Position numbers and translations under genes: made by a program. A stretch of DNA of 64,000 bases, from the NCBI RefSeq assembly GCF_001751365.1, contig NZ_LJGT01000038.1, positions 298,466 through 362,465 of the forward strand. The letters are read 5' to 3'. Source of the stretch: Streptomyces abyssalis. GTDB lineage: Bacteria > Actinomycetota > Actinomycetes > Streptomycetales > Streptomycetaceae. Positions 24,404 through 34,076 of the stretch are shown here, in pieces; positions within the stretch are counted from its first letter, which is position 1; each line of letters begins with the position of its first letter. The notes below the pieces were generated by a model that worked only from the letters and a program-made list of their open reading frames with translations, was not told the origin of the DNA and made no database searches.

Positions 24404-25648
24404 GTGCCGGCTGTTCCCGAACCCCTCGCCGAACTCGTCCGGCGCCGCAACGAACCCGCGGTCACCCAGACCCTCCGGTCCACCGCGGCAGCCGTACTCA
24501 GCTACCTGGCCGCTCTCTGGCTGAGCAAGGCCCAGGTTCCGCTGCTGGCTCCGCTGACCACGCTCCTCGTCGTCCAGGTCACCCTCTACGCCACGCTCAC
24601 CCGCGGCGTCCGGCGCGTGAACGCCGTGGTGGCGGGGGTGCTGGTCGCCGTCGGTTTCAGCACTCTGGTGGGGCTGAGCTGGTGGTCTCTGGGGGTGCTG
24701 ATCCTCGCCTCCCTGACGGCCGGTCATCTCGTACGGGTGAAGGAGTTCGTGCCGGAGGTCGCCATCAGCGCCATGCTCGTCCTCGGTGTGAGCGTGGGCC
24801 GTGTCGCGGAGACCGCCCTGGACCGGGTGGTGGAGACGCTCATCGGCGCGGCGGTGGGCCTGCTGTTCAACGTGGTCTTCGTGCCGCCGGTCTGGACACG
24901 CTCCGCGAGCGAGTCCATCGAGGACCTCGCCGGCCGCCTCCGCAGCCTGCTCCGGCGGATCGGCGAGGAGCTCGGCGGCCACACCCCGGTGGAGGACGCA
25001 GCGGCGCGGCTGGAGGAGGCACGCCGCCTCGACCACGACATCGTGCAGGTGGACGCCTCGCTCGCGCAGGCCGAGGAGAGCCTGAAGCTCAACCCCCGGG
25101 TCAAGGAGGGCCTGCTCTCCCGGGTCGTACTGCGGACCGGCCTGGACACTCTGGAGATCTGTGTGGTGGTGCTCCGCGTCACGGCCCGTACACTCACAGA
25201 CCTCGCCAGGAGCCGGCTGAACGAACCGCTCTTCCCGCCCCAGGAGGCCGCCGCCCTGGAGGAGCTCTTCGCACATCTGGCGGGCGCCGTGAAGGCGTTC
25301 GCCGTCCTCATCACCAGCGACGTCAGCTCCGACGCGGACACGGCCGAGGCCCGGCTGGTGGAGGAGCTCGCCGGCGCCCGGGACGCCCGCGACCGGATCG
25401 CTCACCTGCTTCTCACCGGCGTGCAGAACCACCCCCGCCAGTGGCAGCTGCACGGCGCCCTGCTCGCCGAGATCGACAGGATGCTCGACGAACTGGACGT
25501 GGAGAAGCGCTCCACGCGGCTCGCGGAGGAACTCGACCGCTACACGCACGAGACGTCGGACCGCCATCCCCTGCTGGCCAGGGTCGCCGAACGCATCCAC
25601 GTGTCCCTGCCGAGCAGACCGCGCAGGCGCCGCGAAGAGGCCCGGTAG
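24404..25648 (+). CDS. FUSC / aromatic acid exporter-like membrane protein
   Basis: A 414-residue protein. The first 170 residues hold about five or six hydrophobic spans (AAVLSYLAALWLS, LLVVQVTLYATLTRG, VVAGVLVAVGFSTLVGL, LGVLILASLTAG, ISAMLVLGVSVG) of the FUSC/ArAE type. The rest is a long cytoplasmic helical region rich in Glu, Arg and Leu. Family members export aromatic acids or other weak acids. The GTG at 24404 is preferred over upstream frames that lack codon bias. It diverges from the lysin gene. Confidence 0.7.
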   Translation: MPAVPEPLAELVRRRNEPAVTQTLRSTAAAVLSYLAALWLSKAQVPLLAPLTTLLVVQVTLYATLTRGVRRVNAVVAGVLVAVGFSTLVGLSWWSLGVLILASLTAGHLVRVKEFVPEVAISAMLVLGVSVGRVAETALDRVVETLIGAAVGLLFNVVFVPPVWTRSASESIEDLAGRLRSLLRRIGEELGGHTPVEDAAARLEEARRLDHDIVQVDASLAQAEESLKLNPRVKEGLLSRVVLRTGLDTLEICVVVLRVTARTLTDLARSRLNEPLFPPQEAAALEELFAHLAGAVKAFAVLITSDVSSDADTAEARLVEELAGARDARDRIAHLLLTGVQNHPRQWQLHGALLAEIDRMLDELDVEKRSTRLAEELDRYTHETSDRHPLLARVAERIHVSLPSRPRRRREEAR

Positions 25649-25729
25649 ACGCGGCACGGACGAGGGGCGGAAGCCCGGTGGCCCACGGAAGCCTCGCGGA
25701 ATCCCGGTGGCCGGAGGACGGCCCGCCTG

Positions 25730-27766
25730 TTACCGCGCCGGGTCCGCCGCGGCGAGTGCCGGGATGATGCCGCCCGCCCGTACGGCCTCGCGCTGCCGGG
25801 CGGAGAGCCGGTGCCGCACGGCGTACTCCTCGTCGCGGGTGACGTTCCGCAGCCGCAGCTCCGTGCCTCGCGCGTCCCCGTCGGGGCCGAAGACCTCGTG
25901 CAGCCCGTCGAGGCGCAGCACGTCGCCCGTGCTGATCCGCTCGCTGTCGCCGCCGTCCTGGAACTCCAGCGGCAGCACACCGAAGTTGACGAGGTTCTGC
26001 CAGTGGATGCGTGCGAAGGATTTGGCGACGACGGCACGCAGCCCCAGGTGGCGCGGCGTGATCGCGGCGTGCTCGCGTGAGGAGCCCTGGCCGTAGTTGT
26101 CGCCGCCGACAACGAAGTGCCCGCCCCCCGTGTCCGCTGCAGCCAACTCTGCCGCCCGCCGCGGGTAGTCAGGATCGAGGCGGGTGAAGGTGAATTCGGC
26201 GAGCTTGGGGATGTTCGAGCGGTACGGCAGCGCCCGCGCGCCCGCCGGGGAGATCTCGTCGGTGGAGACGTCGTCGCCCGTCTTCAGCAGCACCGGGCCC
26301 TCCAGCGTGTCCGGCAGCGCGTCGAGCACGGGCAGCGCCGAGACGTTGGGCCCGCGCTCCAGCTCGACGTTGACGGCCTCCTCGAAGGGAAGGGGCGCCT
26401 CCAGCATCTGCCTGTTCACGCTCGCGCGCTCCGGCAGCGTGATCTGCGGTGCCTCGGCCCCGGCGTCGGCCGCCCAGTCGCGGGGGTCGGTGATGACGCC
26501 GGTCAGAGCGGACGCGGTCGCGGTCTCCGGGGAGCACAGCCACACGGAGTCCTCCTCCGTGCCCGAACGTCCGGGGAAGTTGCGGGGGAAGGTACGCAGC
26601 GAGTTGCGTCCCACCGCCGGCGCCTGGCCCATGCCGATGCAGCCGAGGCAGCCGCTCTGGTGCAGCCGCGCACCCGCGGCGACGAGGTCGAAGGTGCCGC
26701 CGCCGCGGGTGAGGTCCTGGAGGATCTCGCGTGACGTCGGATTGATGTCGAGGCTGACGCCGTCGGCCGTGCGCCGCCCGGCGACCATGGCGGCGGTGAC
26801 GGCGAAGTCGCGCAGCCCCGGGTTGGCGGAGGAGCCGATCACGCACTGGTCGACGGGCCGGCCGGCCACCTCCCGTACGGGCACCACGTTGCCCGGCGAG
26901 GACGGGCGGGCGATCAGGGGTTCGAGCGAGGAGAGGTCGATCTCCTCGTCCAGGTCGTAGACGGCGCCGGGTTCAGCCGCGAGAGGGGTGAAGTCCTCCT
27001 CGCGCCCCTCGGCTCGCAGGAACGTCCGTACGGCCTCGTCGGACGGGAAGACGCTCGCCGTGGCGCCGAGCTCCGCACCCATGTTGGCGATGACGTGCCG
27101 GTCCATCGCGGTGAGCGAGTCGAGTCCGGGGCCGTGGTATTCGAGGACGCGGTTGACGGCGCCCTTCACGCCGTGCCGGCGCAGCAGCTCCAGGATGACG
27201 TCCTTCGCACTCACCCAGGGCGCCAGCTCCCCCGTCAGCCGCACGCCCCAGATCCGCGGCATGCGTACGTACAGGGGCCGCCCCGCCATGGCCAGCGCCA
27301 CCTCCAGGCCGCCGACGCCGATGGCGAGCATGCCGAGCGAACCCGCCGCGCACGTATGGGAGTCGGAGCCGGCGAGGGTCTTGCCGGGCACACCGAAGCG
27401 CTGCATGTGTGTGGGGTGCGAGACGCCGTTGCCCGGCTTGGAGTACCAGAGGCCGAATCGACGGGCGGCGGAGCGCAGGAAGGCGTGGTCCTCGGCGTTG
27501 CGCTCGTCGGCCTGGAGGATGTTGTGGTCCACGTACTGGACGCTGACCTCGGTACGGACCCGGTCCAGGCCCAGCGACTCGAGTTCCTGCATCACCAGCG
27601 TGCCGGTGGCGTCCTGCGTCAGGGTCTGGTCGATGCGCAGACCGATCTCGCGGCCCGGCTCCGCCTCGCCCTCGACCAGGTGGTCGTCGATGAGGCGCTG
27701 CGCCACCGTTCCCCGGGCAGCGCGGCCCGTGACCGTCGTGACCGCCTCCTCGTCCGCGCTGGCCAT
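25730..27766 (-). CDS. Aconitate hydratase
   Basis: A 678-residue aconitase that interconverts citrate and isocitrate. The three Fe-S cysteines are in SDSHTCAAGSLG and in HQSGCLGCIGMG. The C-terminal swivel domain carries GGDNYGQGSSREHAAI with the substrate-binding arginine. Length fits the compact (mitochondrial-like) bacterial type rather than the 900-residue AcnA, so it may be a second aconitase of the organism. The ATG at 27766 follows AGGAGGGAGCC. Confidence 0.9.
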   Translation of the reverse strand: MASADEEAVTTVTGRAARGTVAQRLIDDHLVEGEAEPGREIGLRIDQTLTQDATGTLVMQELESLGLDRVRTEVSVQYVDHNILQADERNAEDHAFLRSAARRFGLWYSKPGNGVSHPTHMQRFGVPGKTLAGSDSHTCAAGSLGMLAIGVGGLEVALAMAGRPLYVRMPRIWGVRLTGELAPWVSAKDVILELLRRHGVKGAVNRVLEYHGPGLDSLTAMDRHVIANMGAELGATASVFPSDEAVRTFLRAEGREEDFTPLAAEPGAVYDLDEEIDLSSLEPLIARPSSPGNVVPVREVAGRPVDQCVIGSSANPGLRDFAVTAAMVAGRRTADGVSLDINPTSREILQDLTRGGGTFDLVAAGARLHQSGCLGCIGMGQAPAVGRNSLRTFPRNFPGRSGTEEDSVWLCSPETATASALTGVITDPRDWAADAGAEAPQITLPERASVNRQMLEAPLPFEEAVNVELERGPNVSALPVLDALPDTLEGPVLLKTGDDVSTDEISPAGARALPYRSNIPKLAEFTFTRLDPDYPRRAAELAAADTGGGHFVVGGDNYGQGSSREHAAITPRHLGLRAVVAKSFARIHWQNLVNFGVLPLEFQDGGDSERISTGDVLRLDGLHEVFGPDGDARGTELRLRNVTRDEEYAVRHRLSARQREAVRAGGIIPALAAADPAR

Positions 27767-27982
27767 GTCCGGCTCCCTCCTGCTGCGGTGCTGGTGTGCA
27801 CCCGTGCGCACTGGTGCTGGGAGTCCCCGCGTACCCGGCCGGACGGTGATGTACGTGCGGAAGGGGCGGGGTTAGCCCCGTTCGGGGAGGGGCTTCTCAA
27901 CCGCGCGCCGCGGCAGGGACGGTGACGCCGCGGCGGACGGTAGACACCGGCCGGCGGTAGACACCGGCGCGGGCCGGGGGCG

Positions 27983-28402
27983 TCAGCCCGCCTGGCCGCT
28001 GTCCTTCATCGATCCCCAGCCGTGCCAGCGGTCGATCTCGATCCAGGCGCTCACCCTGCGGCGGTCCCGCTGCGGGTACTGCTTGCCGAGGTAGTGCCGG
28101 GCGAGCCGGTCGATGTCGGTCAGGCCCTCGTCGTCACGGAGTTCGGCGACCCGTCCGATGAGGGTGAGGTGCGTGTACCAGTTGCTCTCGTCGAGCACGG
28201 TGAGCGTGACGCGGGGGTCGCCCCGGATGTGCTCCAGCCGCTTGCGGCCCTCGTCCATGTTGACCAGCACGCGGCCCTGCTCCCACAGGTACCAGGTGGC
28301 CGCGGAGACGGGCTGGCCGTCGGGGCGCAGCGTCGTGACGACGGCCGGGTTGGCCTTCTTCAGCACATCGGCTGCGGCGTCGGGAAGCGGTGGCTTCGAC
28401 AT
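27983..28402 (-). CDS. PPOX-class (pyridoxamine-phosphate-oxidase-like) protein
   Basis: A 139-residue split-barrel protein of the PPOX/F420-dependent family: ANPAVVTTLRPDGQPVSAATWYLWEQGRVL at the N-terminus, KRLEHIRGDPRVTLTVLD in the middle and SAWIEIDRWHGWG at the end. Family members bind F420 or FMN and reduce various substrates. It reads toward the aconitase gene, 216 bases away, probably as a separate unit. The substrate is unknown. Confidence 0.8.
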   Translation of the reverse strand: MSKPPLPDAAADVLKKANPAVVTTLRPDGQPVSAATWYLWEQGRVLVNMDEGRKRLEHIRGDPRVTLTVLDESNWYTHLTLIGRVAELRDDEGLTDIDRLARHYLGKQYPQRDRRRVSAWIEIDRWHGWGSMKDSGQAG

Positions 28403-28492
28403 GCGGTGGCGCTCCTCAAGGTGTCGCGTCGCTGGTCCGGTTCCGTGTGACGCGTACCCGCGTACCCGGCGGCGGACCTCTCAGACGGGCGC

Positions 28493-28530
28493 CGGGGCGC
28501 GGGGGGCGATCGGCCCGCCCCCGCGCCCCG
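28493..28530 (-). terminator. Hairpin terminator after the conservon-P450-UbiA operon
   Basis: A 13-bp perfect stem, CGGGGCGCGGGGG with CCCCCGCGCCCCG, starting 20 bases past the UbiA stop on the minus strand. Confidence 0.6.
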
Positions 28531-28550
28531 ACGTCACGTGAGCGGCCTCG

Positions 28551-29477
28551 TCACAGCAGCACGACCGCCGTGGCGAGCACGAAGGTGTACCACCACTCCA
28601 CCACCCGCTGCGTGCGGTGATCCTGCGCAGGTGTGCGCAGCAGCAGCACCCGGGCCGCCAGCAGCAGGTTCAGCCCGGCCAGCGCGGCGTCTATGGCGAC
28701 CGTCCACCAGTGGAACCCGGCGGGCGCCACCATCACGAGGTGTGTGACGGGCAGCAGCCCCACGAAGCTCGCGGCGAAGTAGACGCGGCACGGCAGATCA
28801 CCCAGGACGATCGGCATCGTGCGGCGGCCCAGGGCCCGGTCGCCCTCCACGTCCCGCAGGTCCTGCACGCCGATGATCAGGAACGTCATCGCGCACATGG
28901 TGACGATCCACGGCCACACGGCAGCCGTCACGGGCGCCGCCATCTGCCAGGCCGCCGCGAGCTGCGCGACGACACCGAGCGCGATCAGCAGGTTCTTGGC
29001 GAACCAGTGACGGTGCCCGCCCCACGCGTAGTGGAGCATGAAGAGCAGCTGCCACAGCAGTGCCCACTCCAGTACGCCCAGGAGCCAGCCCAGCGCCGGG
29101 AAGAGGACGTGGACGGCGGCGAGCCGGCGCTTCGCCCCGGCCAAGCTGCTGTCGCCCGTGACCAGTGGCCGGAAGGGCTTGTTGAGGCGGTCCTCCTCCA
29201 CTCCGGTGATCTGGTTGATGAGGCTCGATCCGTAGATGAAGAGCCAGAAGTAGGGCACGGCACCCGCGAGGGTCACCGCGGCTTCGTACGGCCCGAGTCC
29301 CGCGTACCGGACGGCCGCGGCGGCGAAACAGGAGGCCGGTACGACGGTCGACCACAGGTCGTTGCTGTTGAAGCGGTAGCTGATGAAGATCTCGCGCCAG
29401 ATCCGGCGCGGCAGCCACAGGACGGCTCCCGCGGTGGCCGGTGCCGCCTTCCCGGACGGGCGGGTGGTCGTCGTCAT
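28551..29477 (-). CDS. UbiA-family prenyltransferase (possible terpene cyclase)
   Basis: A 308-residue integral membrane protein with about eight spans. The two Asp-rich motifs of the UbiA superfamily are visible: NQITGVEEDRLNKPFRP (about residues 90-106) and DLRDVEGDRALGRRTMP. Family members transfer prenyl chains to aromatic acceptors or, in some subfamilies, cyclise prenyl diphosphates. Its ATG overlaps the stop of the polyprenyl diphosphate synthase by 4 bases, so the synthase probably supplies its substrate. No aromatic-acceptor gene is nearby, so a cyclase role is possible but unproven. Confidence 0.8.
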   Translation of the reverse strand: MTTTTRPSGKAAPATAGAVLWLPRRIWREIFISYRFNSNDLWSTVVPASCFAAAAVRYAGLGPYEAAVTLAGAVPYFWLFIYGSSLINQITGVEEDRLNKPFRPLVTGDSSLAGAKRRLAAVHVLFPALGWLLGVLEWALLWQLLFMLHYAWGGHRHWFAKNLLIALGVVAQLAAAWQMAAPVTAAVWPWIVTMCAMTFLIIGVQDLRDVEGDRALGRRTMPIVLGDLPCRVYFAASFVGLLPVTHLVMVAPAGFHWWTVAIDAALAGLNLLLAARVLLLRTPAQDHRTQRVVEWWYTFVLATAVVLL

Positions 29478-30709
29478 CGCCCGGCCCCCTCGTCCCCGGC
29501 CTGCCGGCGGCTGTGGCACCGGGCTGCCAGCGCGGCCAGACGCTGCCGGTGCGAACTGGGCGGCAGGGCTTCGAGGGCCTCGCGGCAGCGGTCCAGATGG
29601 GTGTCGGCGGTGTGCTGCGCGGCCTTCAACGCACCGGTGCGCTCCAGGAGTTGATGCAGGCGTTCCTGCCGGGACTCCTCATCCGCCCCGGCCTCCTGCG
29701 AGGCGTACGCGCGGACCGTCGCCCGCTCCCCCGACCGCTCCCCTGACCGCTCCTGCCCGGCGCCGAGCAGCTCTGCGAGGAGCGCCCGCTCGGCGTCGTC
29801 GCCGTACCGGTGGGCCAGCAGCAGCGGGAGGACGGGGCGGCCGTTGCGCAGATCGCTGGTGCGCGGCTTCCCGGCGGCCGCGGTCTCCGTCCTCGTCCCC
29901 GGCCGGCGTTCGCGTCCGTACGGCAGCAGGTCGTCCCGTATCTGGAACGCGATTCCCAGCGCCTCCCCGAACTCCGTGAGCGCGGCGGTCTGTTCGGCGG
30001 TCGCGCCGGCCAGTACGGCACCCGTGCGACATGCCGCGCGCAGGAGGGCCGCGGTCTTCAGCCGTGCCACTTCCAGATACGCGTCGGTGTCGTCGTGGAG
30101 CGTGCCGCTGAGATCCAGCTCCAGCGTGGCACCGCGGGTGATGCGCAGTCCGGCTTCGGCGATGACCGCCGTGGCGTCCGCGATCAGCCGGTCGGGGACG
30201 CCGCGCCGGCGGCACTCCCCCAGCGTCGCGAAGACGGCGAAGAAGAGAGCGTCGGCACCGACGACGGCGCGGTCCACGCCGTAGCGGCAGTGGGTGGCCT
30301 CGCGCCCGCGCCGCACCTCGTCCCCGTCGATGATGTCGTCGTGTATGAGACTGCCGGCGTGCATCAGCTCGAACCCCGTTGCCACGGGCCGGACTTGCTC
30401 GATGCTGCCGCCGACGGCCGCCGCCGACTCCATCAGCAGCACCGGTCTCAGCAGCTTGCCGGGCGGCAGCAGCGCCCAGCGGTGCTGTTCGGCGAGCGGG
30501 TCGTGACCCTGGCCCCGTGACGCCAGCCAGCCTTCGAGGCTCTCCAGCGCTGCCTCGTGCGGCCCCGTGACGGTTCCGGCGGCCGCCTCCCTGCGTCGCC
30601 CGCCGGGCCGGCCGCGGCGGGGTGGTCTGCTGCGGCTTCCCGCCGGGCCCGGGCGCGGCGGGGGGCCGGGCGGTGCAGTTCTGTCCGGGCGATCCTGTCC
30701 GTCGAGCAT
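29474..30709 (-). CDS. Polyprenyl diphosphate synthase
   Basis: A 411-residue trans-isoprenyl diphosphate synthase. The first Asp-rich motif is LIHDDIIDGDEVRRG and the second is FQIRDDLLPYG, where the last position of DDxxD is proline; GGPP and FPP synthases often vary there (DDLLG). An Arg/Pro-rich tail of about 45 residues precedes the catalytic domain and may be overcalled. It makes a C15-C20 or longer diphosphate from IPP. It is coupled to the UbiA gene and follows two P450 genes across a 234-base gap. Confidence 0.85.
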   Translation of the reverse strand: MLDGQDRPDRTAPPGPPPRPGPAGSRSRPPRRGRPGGRRREAAAGTVTGPHEAALESLEGWLASRGQGHDPLAEQHRWALLPPGKLLRPVLLMESAAAVGGSIEQVRPVATGFELMHAGSLIHDDIIDGDEVRRGREATHCRYGVDRAVVGADALFFAVFATLGECRRRGVPDRLIADATAVIAEAGLRITRGATLELDLSGTLHDDTDAYLEVARLKTAALLRAACRTGAVLAGATAEQTAALTEFGEALGIAFQIRDDLLPYGRERRPGTRTETAAAGKPRTSDLRNGRPVLPLLLAHRYGDDAERALLAELLGAGQERSGERSGERATVRAYASQEAGADEESRQERLHQLLERTGALKAAQHTADTHLDRCREALEALPPSSHRQRLAALAARCHSRRQAGDEGAGR

Positions 30710-30943
30710 GGTCGTCGCGCCTTCCGTGAAGAACCTGGGGTGGTGCTTCTGGCAGCTGCTACGTGCGGACGTGCGTTCTTCGGTACGTACGCGGGACAGG
30801 CGCTCGGCGGCGCTGTTCCCCCTCCACGTACGACCGGGCCGGCGAACCGGCCCCGTTCCGGGACGCCCCGGGCCGGTGGCCCGGGACAGGGAGACGGCGG
30901 ACGGCGCGGGGTCAGCCGCTCCGTCCGCCGCTCCCCGCCCGGT

Positions 30944-32200
30944 TCACCCGGCGGGCCTCCCCAGCCGCACGGGCAGCGTGGTGACGCTGTTGGAGAACAT
31001 CGAGGGCACCGGATCGAGGGTGCCCGGGACGGCCCCGAGGATCATGTCCGGGTAGCGCGCGAAGAGTTCACGCAGCGCGATGGTGGCCTCCAGCCGTGCG
31101 AGCGGTGCCCCGAGACAGGCGTGGGCGCCGTGCCCGAAGGAGAGGTGCCGTGCCTGTTCACGGGCGATGTCGAAGCTGTCCGCGTCCGGACCGTGCTGCT
31201 GCGGGTCCCTGCCGACCGCGCTGTACGGCGCCATGATCGGTTCGCCCGCGGGGATGGTCACGCCGGCGACGTCGATGTCCTCCGTCGCGTAGCGGAAGGG
31301 GAAGTTGCCGATGGGCGCCTCCCACCGCAGCGTCTCCTCGACGACCTCGGGCCACATGTCCTTCTCGCCCCGGGTGAGGGCCAGTTGGTCGGGGTGCGTG
31401 AGCAGGGCCCGTACGGCGTTGACGATGAGGCTGAGCGTCGTCTCGTGGCCCGCCGAGAGCATCACGAGGAGGGTGCCGACGAGTTCCTCCTCCGTCAGCG
31501 CGTCCGGCTCCGCCTCACGCGCGGAGATGAGCGCGCTGGTCAGGTCGTCCCCGCGTTCCCTGCCGCGGAGTTCGACGACGCGGGCGAGAAGCTGGTAGAC
31601 GGCGATCTGGTTGGCGCCGACCACCTCGGGCGAGAGGTCGGAGCGGAAGATCTTGTCCACCGCCTCGCGCAGCTCCGGCCGTTCGTGGTCGGGGATGCCG
31701 AAGAGGTCGCTGATGACCTGCATCGGCACGGGGTACGCGAAGTGCTTGCGCAGGTCGACGGTGCCGTCTGCGTCGGCGTGCGAGGGCAGCGCGTCCAGCA
31801 GGTTCTCGACGATCTCGGTCGTGCCGGGACGCAGGTCCTCCACGCGGCGTGCCGTGAAGGTCTGGCTCACGAGCTTGCGCAGCCGGCGGTGCTCGGCGCC
31901 GTCCGCCGTGACCATGTTGGTGACCTTGACCATGCCGATCAGCGGCCAGTCGTCGGGGATCTCGCCACGCTGCATGGCGCCCCAGTTGTGCCAGTCCTTG
32001 GAGATGCGCGGGTCCATCACCAGCTTGCCCAGCAGGTCGTGGCGCGTGACGCTCCACGCCTCCACGTCGCCCGGCAGCTTGACGCGCACGACCGGTCCCA
32101 GCCCGCGCAGTCTCGCGGCCTCTCCCATGTGGTCGCGGCCGTGCGGGTCGAGTTCGAGGGTCGGTACGCCGGACGTCGGCGATGCCTGGTCTGCCGTCAT
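30944..32200 (-). CDS. Cytochrome P450 (first of pair by coordinate)
   Basis: A 418-residue soluble bacterial P450. The heme-binding FGHGAHACLGAPLAR is at 355-369 with Cys362 as ligand. The I-helix is LLVMLSAGHETTLS and the ExxR helix is EETLRWEAPI. It oxidises a small molecule, perhaps a terpenoid made by the downstream synthase and UbiA. Its ATG overlaps the stop of the other P450 by 4 bases, so the pair is co-translated. Redox partners are not encoded beside it. Confidence 0.92.
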   Translation of the reverse strand: MTADQASPTSGVPTLELDPHGRDHMGEAARLRGLGPVVRVKLPGDVEAWSVTRHDLLGKLVMDPRISKDWHNWGAMQRGEIPDDWPLIGMVKVTNMVTADGAEHRRLRKLVSQTFTARRVEDLRPGTTEIVENLLDALPSHADADGTVDLRKHFAYPVPMQVISDLFGIPDHERPELREAVDKIFRSDLSPEVVGANQIAVYQLLARVVELRGRERGDDLTSALISAREAEPDALTEEELVGTLLVMLSAGHETTLSLIVNAVRALLTHPDQLALTRGEKDMWPEVVEETLRWEAPIGNFPFRYATEDIDVAGVTIPAGEPIMAPYSAVGRDPQQHGPDADSFDIAREQARHLSFGHGAHACLGAPLARLEATIALRELFARYPDMILGAVPGTLDPVPSMFSNSVTTLPVRLGRPAG

Positions 32201-33471
32201 GCGGTCTCTCCAATGTGGCGGGGGGCTGCGGGCGGCGCGGTGATCTCGTGAGGAACGGCGAATTCGACGGGCAATTGGGTCGGGCAGCGGGTCCAGGGCG
32301 AGGGGTTCCAGCTGATCTCGCCGGGCGTGACGGTGAGCCGCAGGCCCGGCAGCAGGTGCAGCGCGGTGTCCACGGCGGTACGGGTGATCACGCGCGAGGT
32401 GTCCTGCGCCGGGCACATGTGCGGACCCGCCGAATAGGCCATGTGCGCACGGTTGTTGGGCGGACGCCGTCCGCCCGGCGCGAGCGCCGGGTCCGAATTG
32501 GCCGCCGACAGCCCGAGGATGAGCACGTCGCCGTGGCGGATGGACTGGCCGCCGAGCTCGATGTCGCGCAGCGCGTACCGTGCGGGCATGTGCGTCATCG
32601 GCGGTTCGCGCCACAGCACCTCGTCGAGCGCGTCGTCGACGCCGAGCTGGCCGCTGCGCAGACGGTCGTCGAACGAGGTGTCCGTGATCATCCGGTAGAG
32701 GGTGTGGGCGATCCAGCACGTGGTGGTCTCGTTCCCCGCGGAGATCATCACCACCATGGACTGGAGCACTTCGGGATCGTCCTGGAGGTTCGGGTGGTTC
32801 ATCAGGGCGGTCGTCAGATCCTCCGTGGGGTTCTGCTGCCGCTCCCGCAGCGTGTCGAAGAGGATCTGCTCGAAGCTGCGGTTTCCGACCTGGGAGTCGG
32901 TCTGGCTGCTGAACAGCGCGATCAGAGCGGCCCGCAGCTCGTGGCCCTGACGGGTGTCCAGCCCGAAGAGGCTCGCGACGGCCAGCATCGGCACGTACGC
33001 CGCGTAGTCCGCGACAAGGTCCGCCTTGCCCAACTGGGCGAAACTGCCGATGAGTTCACTGCAGATCCGCTGCACCTGACGGCGCAGCGCGCGGTGGTTG
33101 ATGCGTCCGACTCCGTCGTCCAGCGGCTGGCGCAGACGCCGGTGCTCCTGCTGGTCGGCGCCGATGACGTTGGGCCGGTAGGCCATCATCGGCAGCAGCC
33201 CCGAGTCGGGCGAGACGATTCCGTCGTTGAGGTCGCGCCAGTTGCGGGCGTCCCGCGAGAAGAGCGCCTCGCGTTCGGTGATGATGCGCAGCTGGTCCAC
33301 ACCCATCACCAGCCACCCGGGCACTCCGGGTTCCAGTTCGACGGGTGCCACCGGGCCGTGCTGCAGACGGAGTTGGTGGTAGATGCTGTGCGGGTCCCGG
33401 GACTGGGTTATCTCCGTCAGCGAGACGAGCTTCTCCGAGCCGTACGGGCGCGTCGGTGCCGGTGTGGTCAC
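32197..33471 (-). CDS. Conservon-linked cytochrome P450
   Basis: A 424-residue P450. The heme motif is atypical: YSAGPHMCPAQDTSR at 346-360 with Cys353, where most P450s read FGxGxHxCxG. The I-helix SAGNETTTCWI has Asn in place of His/Asp/Glu, and the ExxR is probably in EVLWREPPM (positions near LDEVLWR). Its GTG overlaps the CvnD stop by 4 bases, as in Streptomyces conservons that end in a P450 gene. The low-consensus heme loop is typical of conservon P450s; the substrate is unknown. Confidence 0.88.
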   Translation of the reverse strand: MTTPAPTRPYGSEKLVSLTEITQSRDPHSIYHQLRLQHGPVAPVELEPGVPGWLVMGVDQLRIITEREALFSRDARNWRDLNDGIVSPDSGLLPMMAYRPNVIGADQQEHRRLRQPLDDGVGRINHRALRRQVQRICSELIGSFAQLGKADLVADYAAYVPMLAVASLFGLDTRQGHELRAALIALFSSQTDSQVGNRSFEQILFDTLRERQQNPTEDLTTALMNHPNLQDDPEVLQSMVVMISAGNETTTCWIAHTLYRMITDTSFDDRLRSGQLGVDDALDEVLWREPPMTHMPARYALRDIELGGQSIRHGDVLILGLSAANSDPALAPGGRRPPNNRAHMAYSAGPHMCPAQDTSRVITRTAVDTALHLLPGLRLTVTPGEISWNPSPWTRCPTQLPVEFAVPHEITAPPAAPRHIGETA

Positions 33472-34076
33472 GCAACCTTCTCCTGGGCCTTGATGCGGGC
33501 GGCGTACTCGACGAGGGTGATCAGCGCCTGCGTCGACGAATGGTGGCTACGGGCGTCGATGTGTACGAGCGGGGTCTCCGGAAGCAGATCGAGGGCCTCA
33601 CGCAGGTCCGCTTCCTCGTAGCGGACGGAGTCCGGGAACTGGTTGATGGCAACGGCGAACGGAAGGCTGCGCACGTCGAGTTGGTCGAGGATCTCGAAGC
33701 TGTCCTCGATCCTGCGCGTGTCGATGACGACCAGCAGACCGATCGAGCCGATGACCAGCCCCTCCCACAGGTCCCAGAATCTCCGCTGCCCCGGTGTGCC
33801 GAAGAGGTACAGGACCATCCTGGAGTTGAGCGTGATACGCCCGAAGTCCATCGCGACGGTCGTGGCGGTCTTCCCCGAGAGGCCGGAGAGGTCGTCCACG
33901 CCCGTGCTGGCCTGGGTGATGGTCTCCTCGGTGCGCAGCGGGTCTATCTCGCTGACGCTCCCCACGAGCGTCGTCTTGCCGACCCCGAACGAGCCGACGA
34001 CGAGGATCTTCAGCGCCTGGTCGACGGTGGGGGCCAGATAGCGCCCGTCAGGCGCTGAGTTGTCTGCGGAGTCCAT
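33468..34076 (-). CDS. cvnD: Conservon GTPase-like protein CvnD
   Basis: A 202-residue small GTP/ATP-binding protein of the conservon family. The P-loop GSFGVGKTT is at 28-36, a switch-like FGTPGQRRFWDLW follows, and AINQFPD resembles the guanine-specificity NKxD loop. In Streptomyces, CvnD acts with CvnA, B and C as a membrane-associated G-protein-like switch. It overlaps CvnC by 29 bases. Confidence 0.9.
   Translation of the reverse strand: MDSADNSAPDGRYLAPTVDQALKILVVGSFGVGKTTLVGSVSEIDPLRTEETITQASTGVDDLSGLSGKTATTVAMDFGRITLNSRMVLYLFGTPGQRRFWDLWEGLVIGSIGLLVVIDTRRIEDSFEILDQLDVRSLPFAVAINQFPDSVRYEEADLREALDLLPETPLVHIDARSHHSSTQALITLVEYAARIKAQEKVA

Noticed and set aside
24314..25657. 447-residue minus-strand frame opposite the FUSC-like gene
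   Set aside because: His/Gln-rich shadow of the membrane protein gene, with no hydrophobic segments or motifs of its own.
30557..32251. 564-residue plus-strand frame opposite a P450 gene
   Set aside because: Shadow of the P450 and of the start of the prenyl synthase; no motifs.
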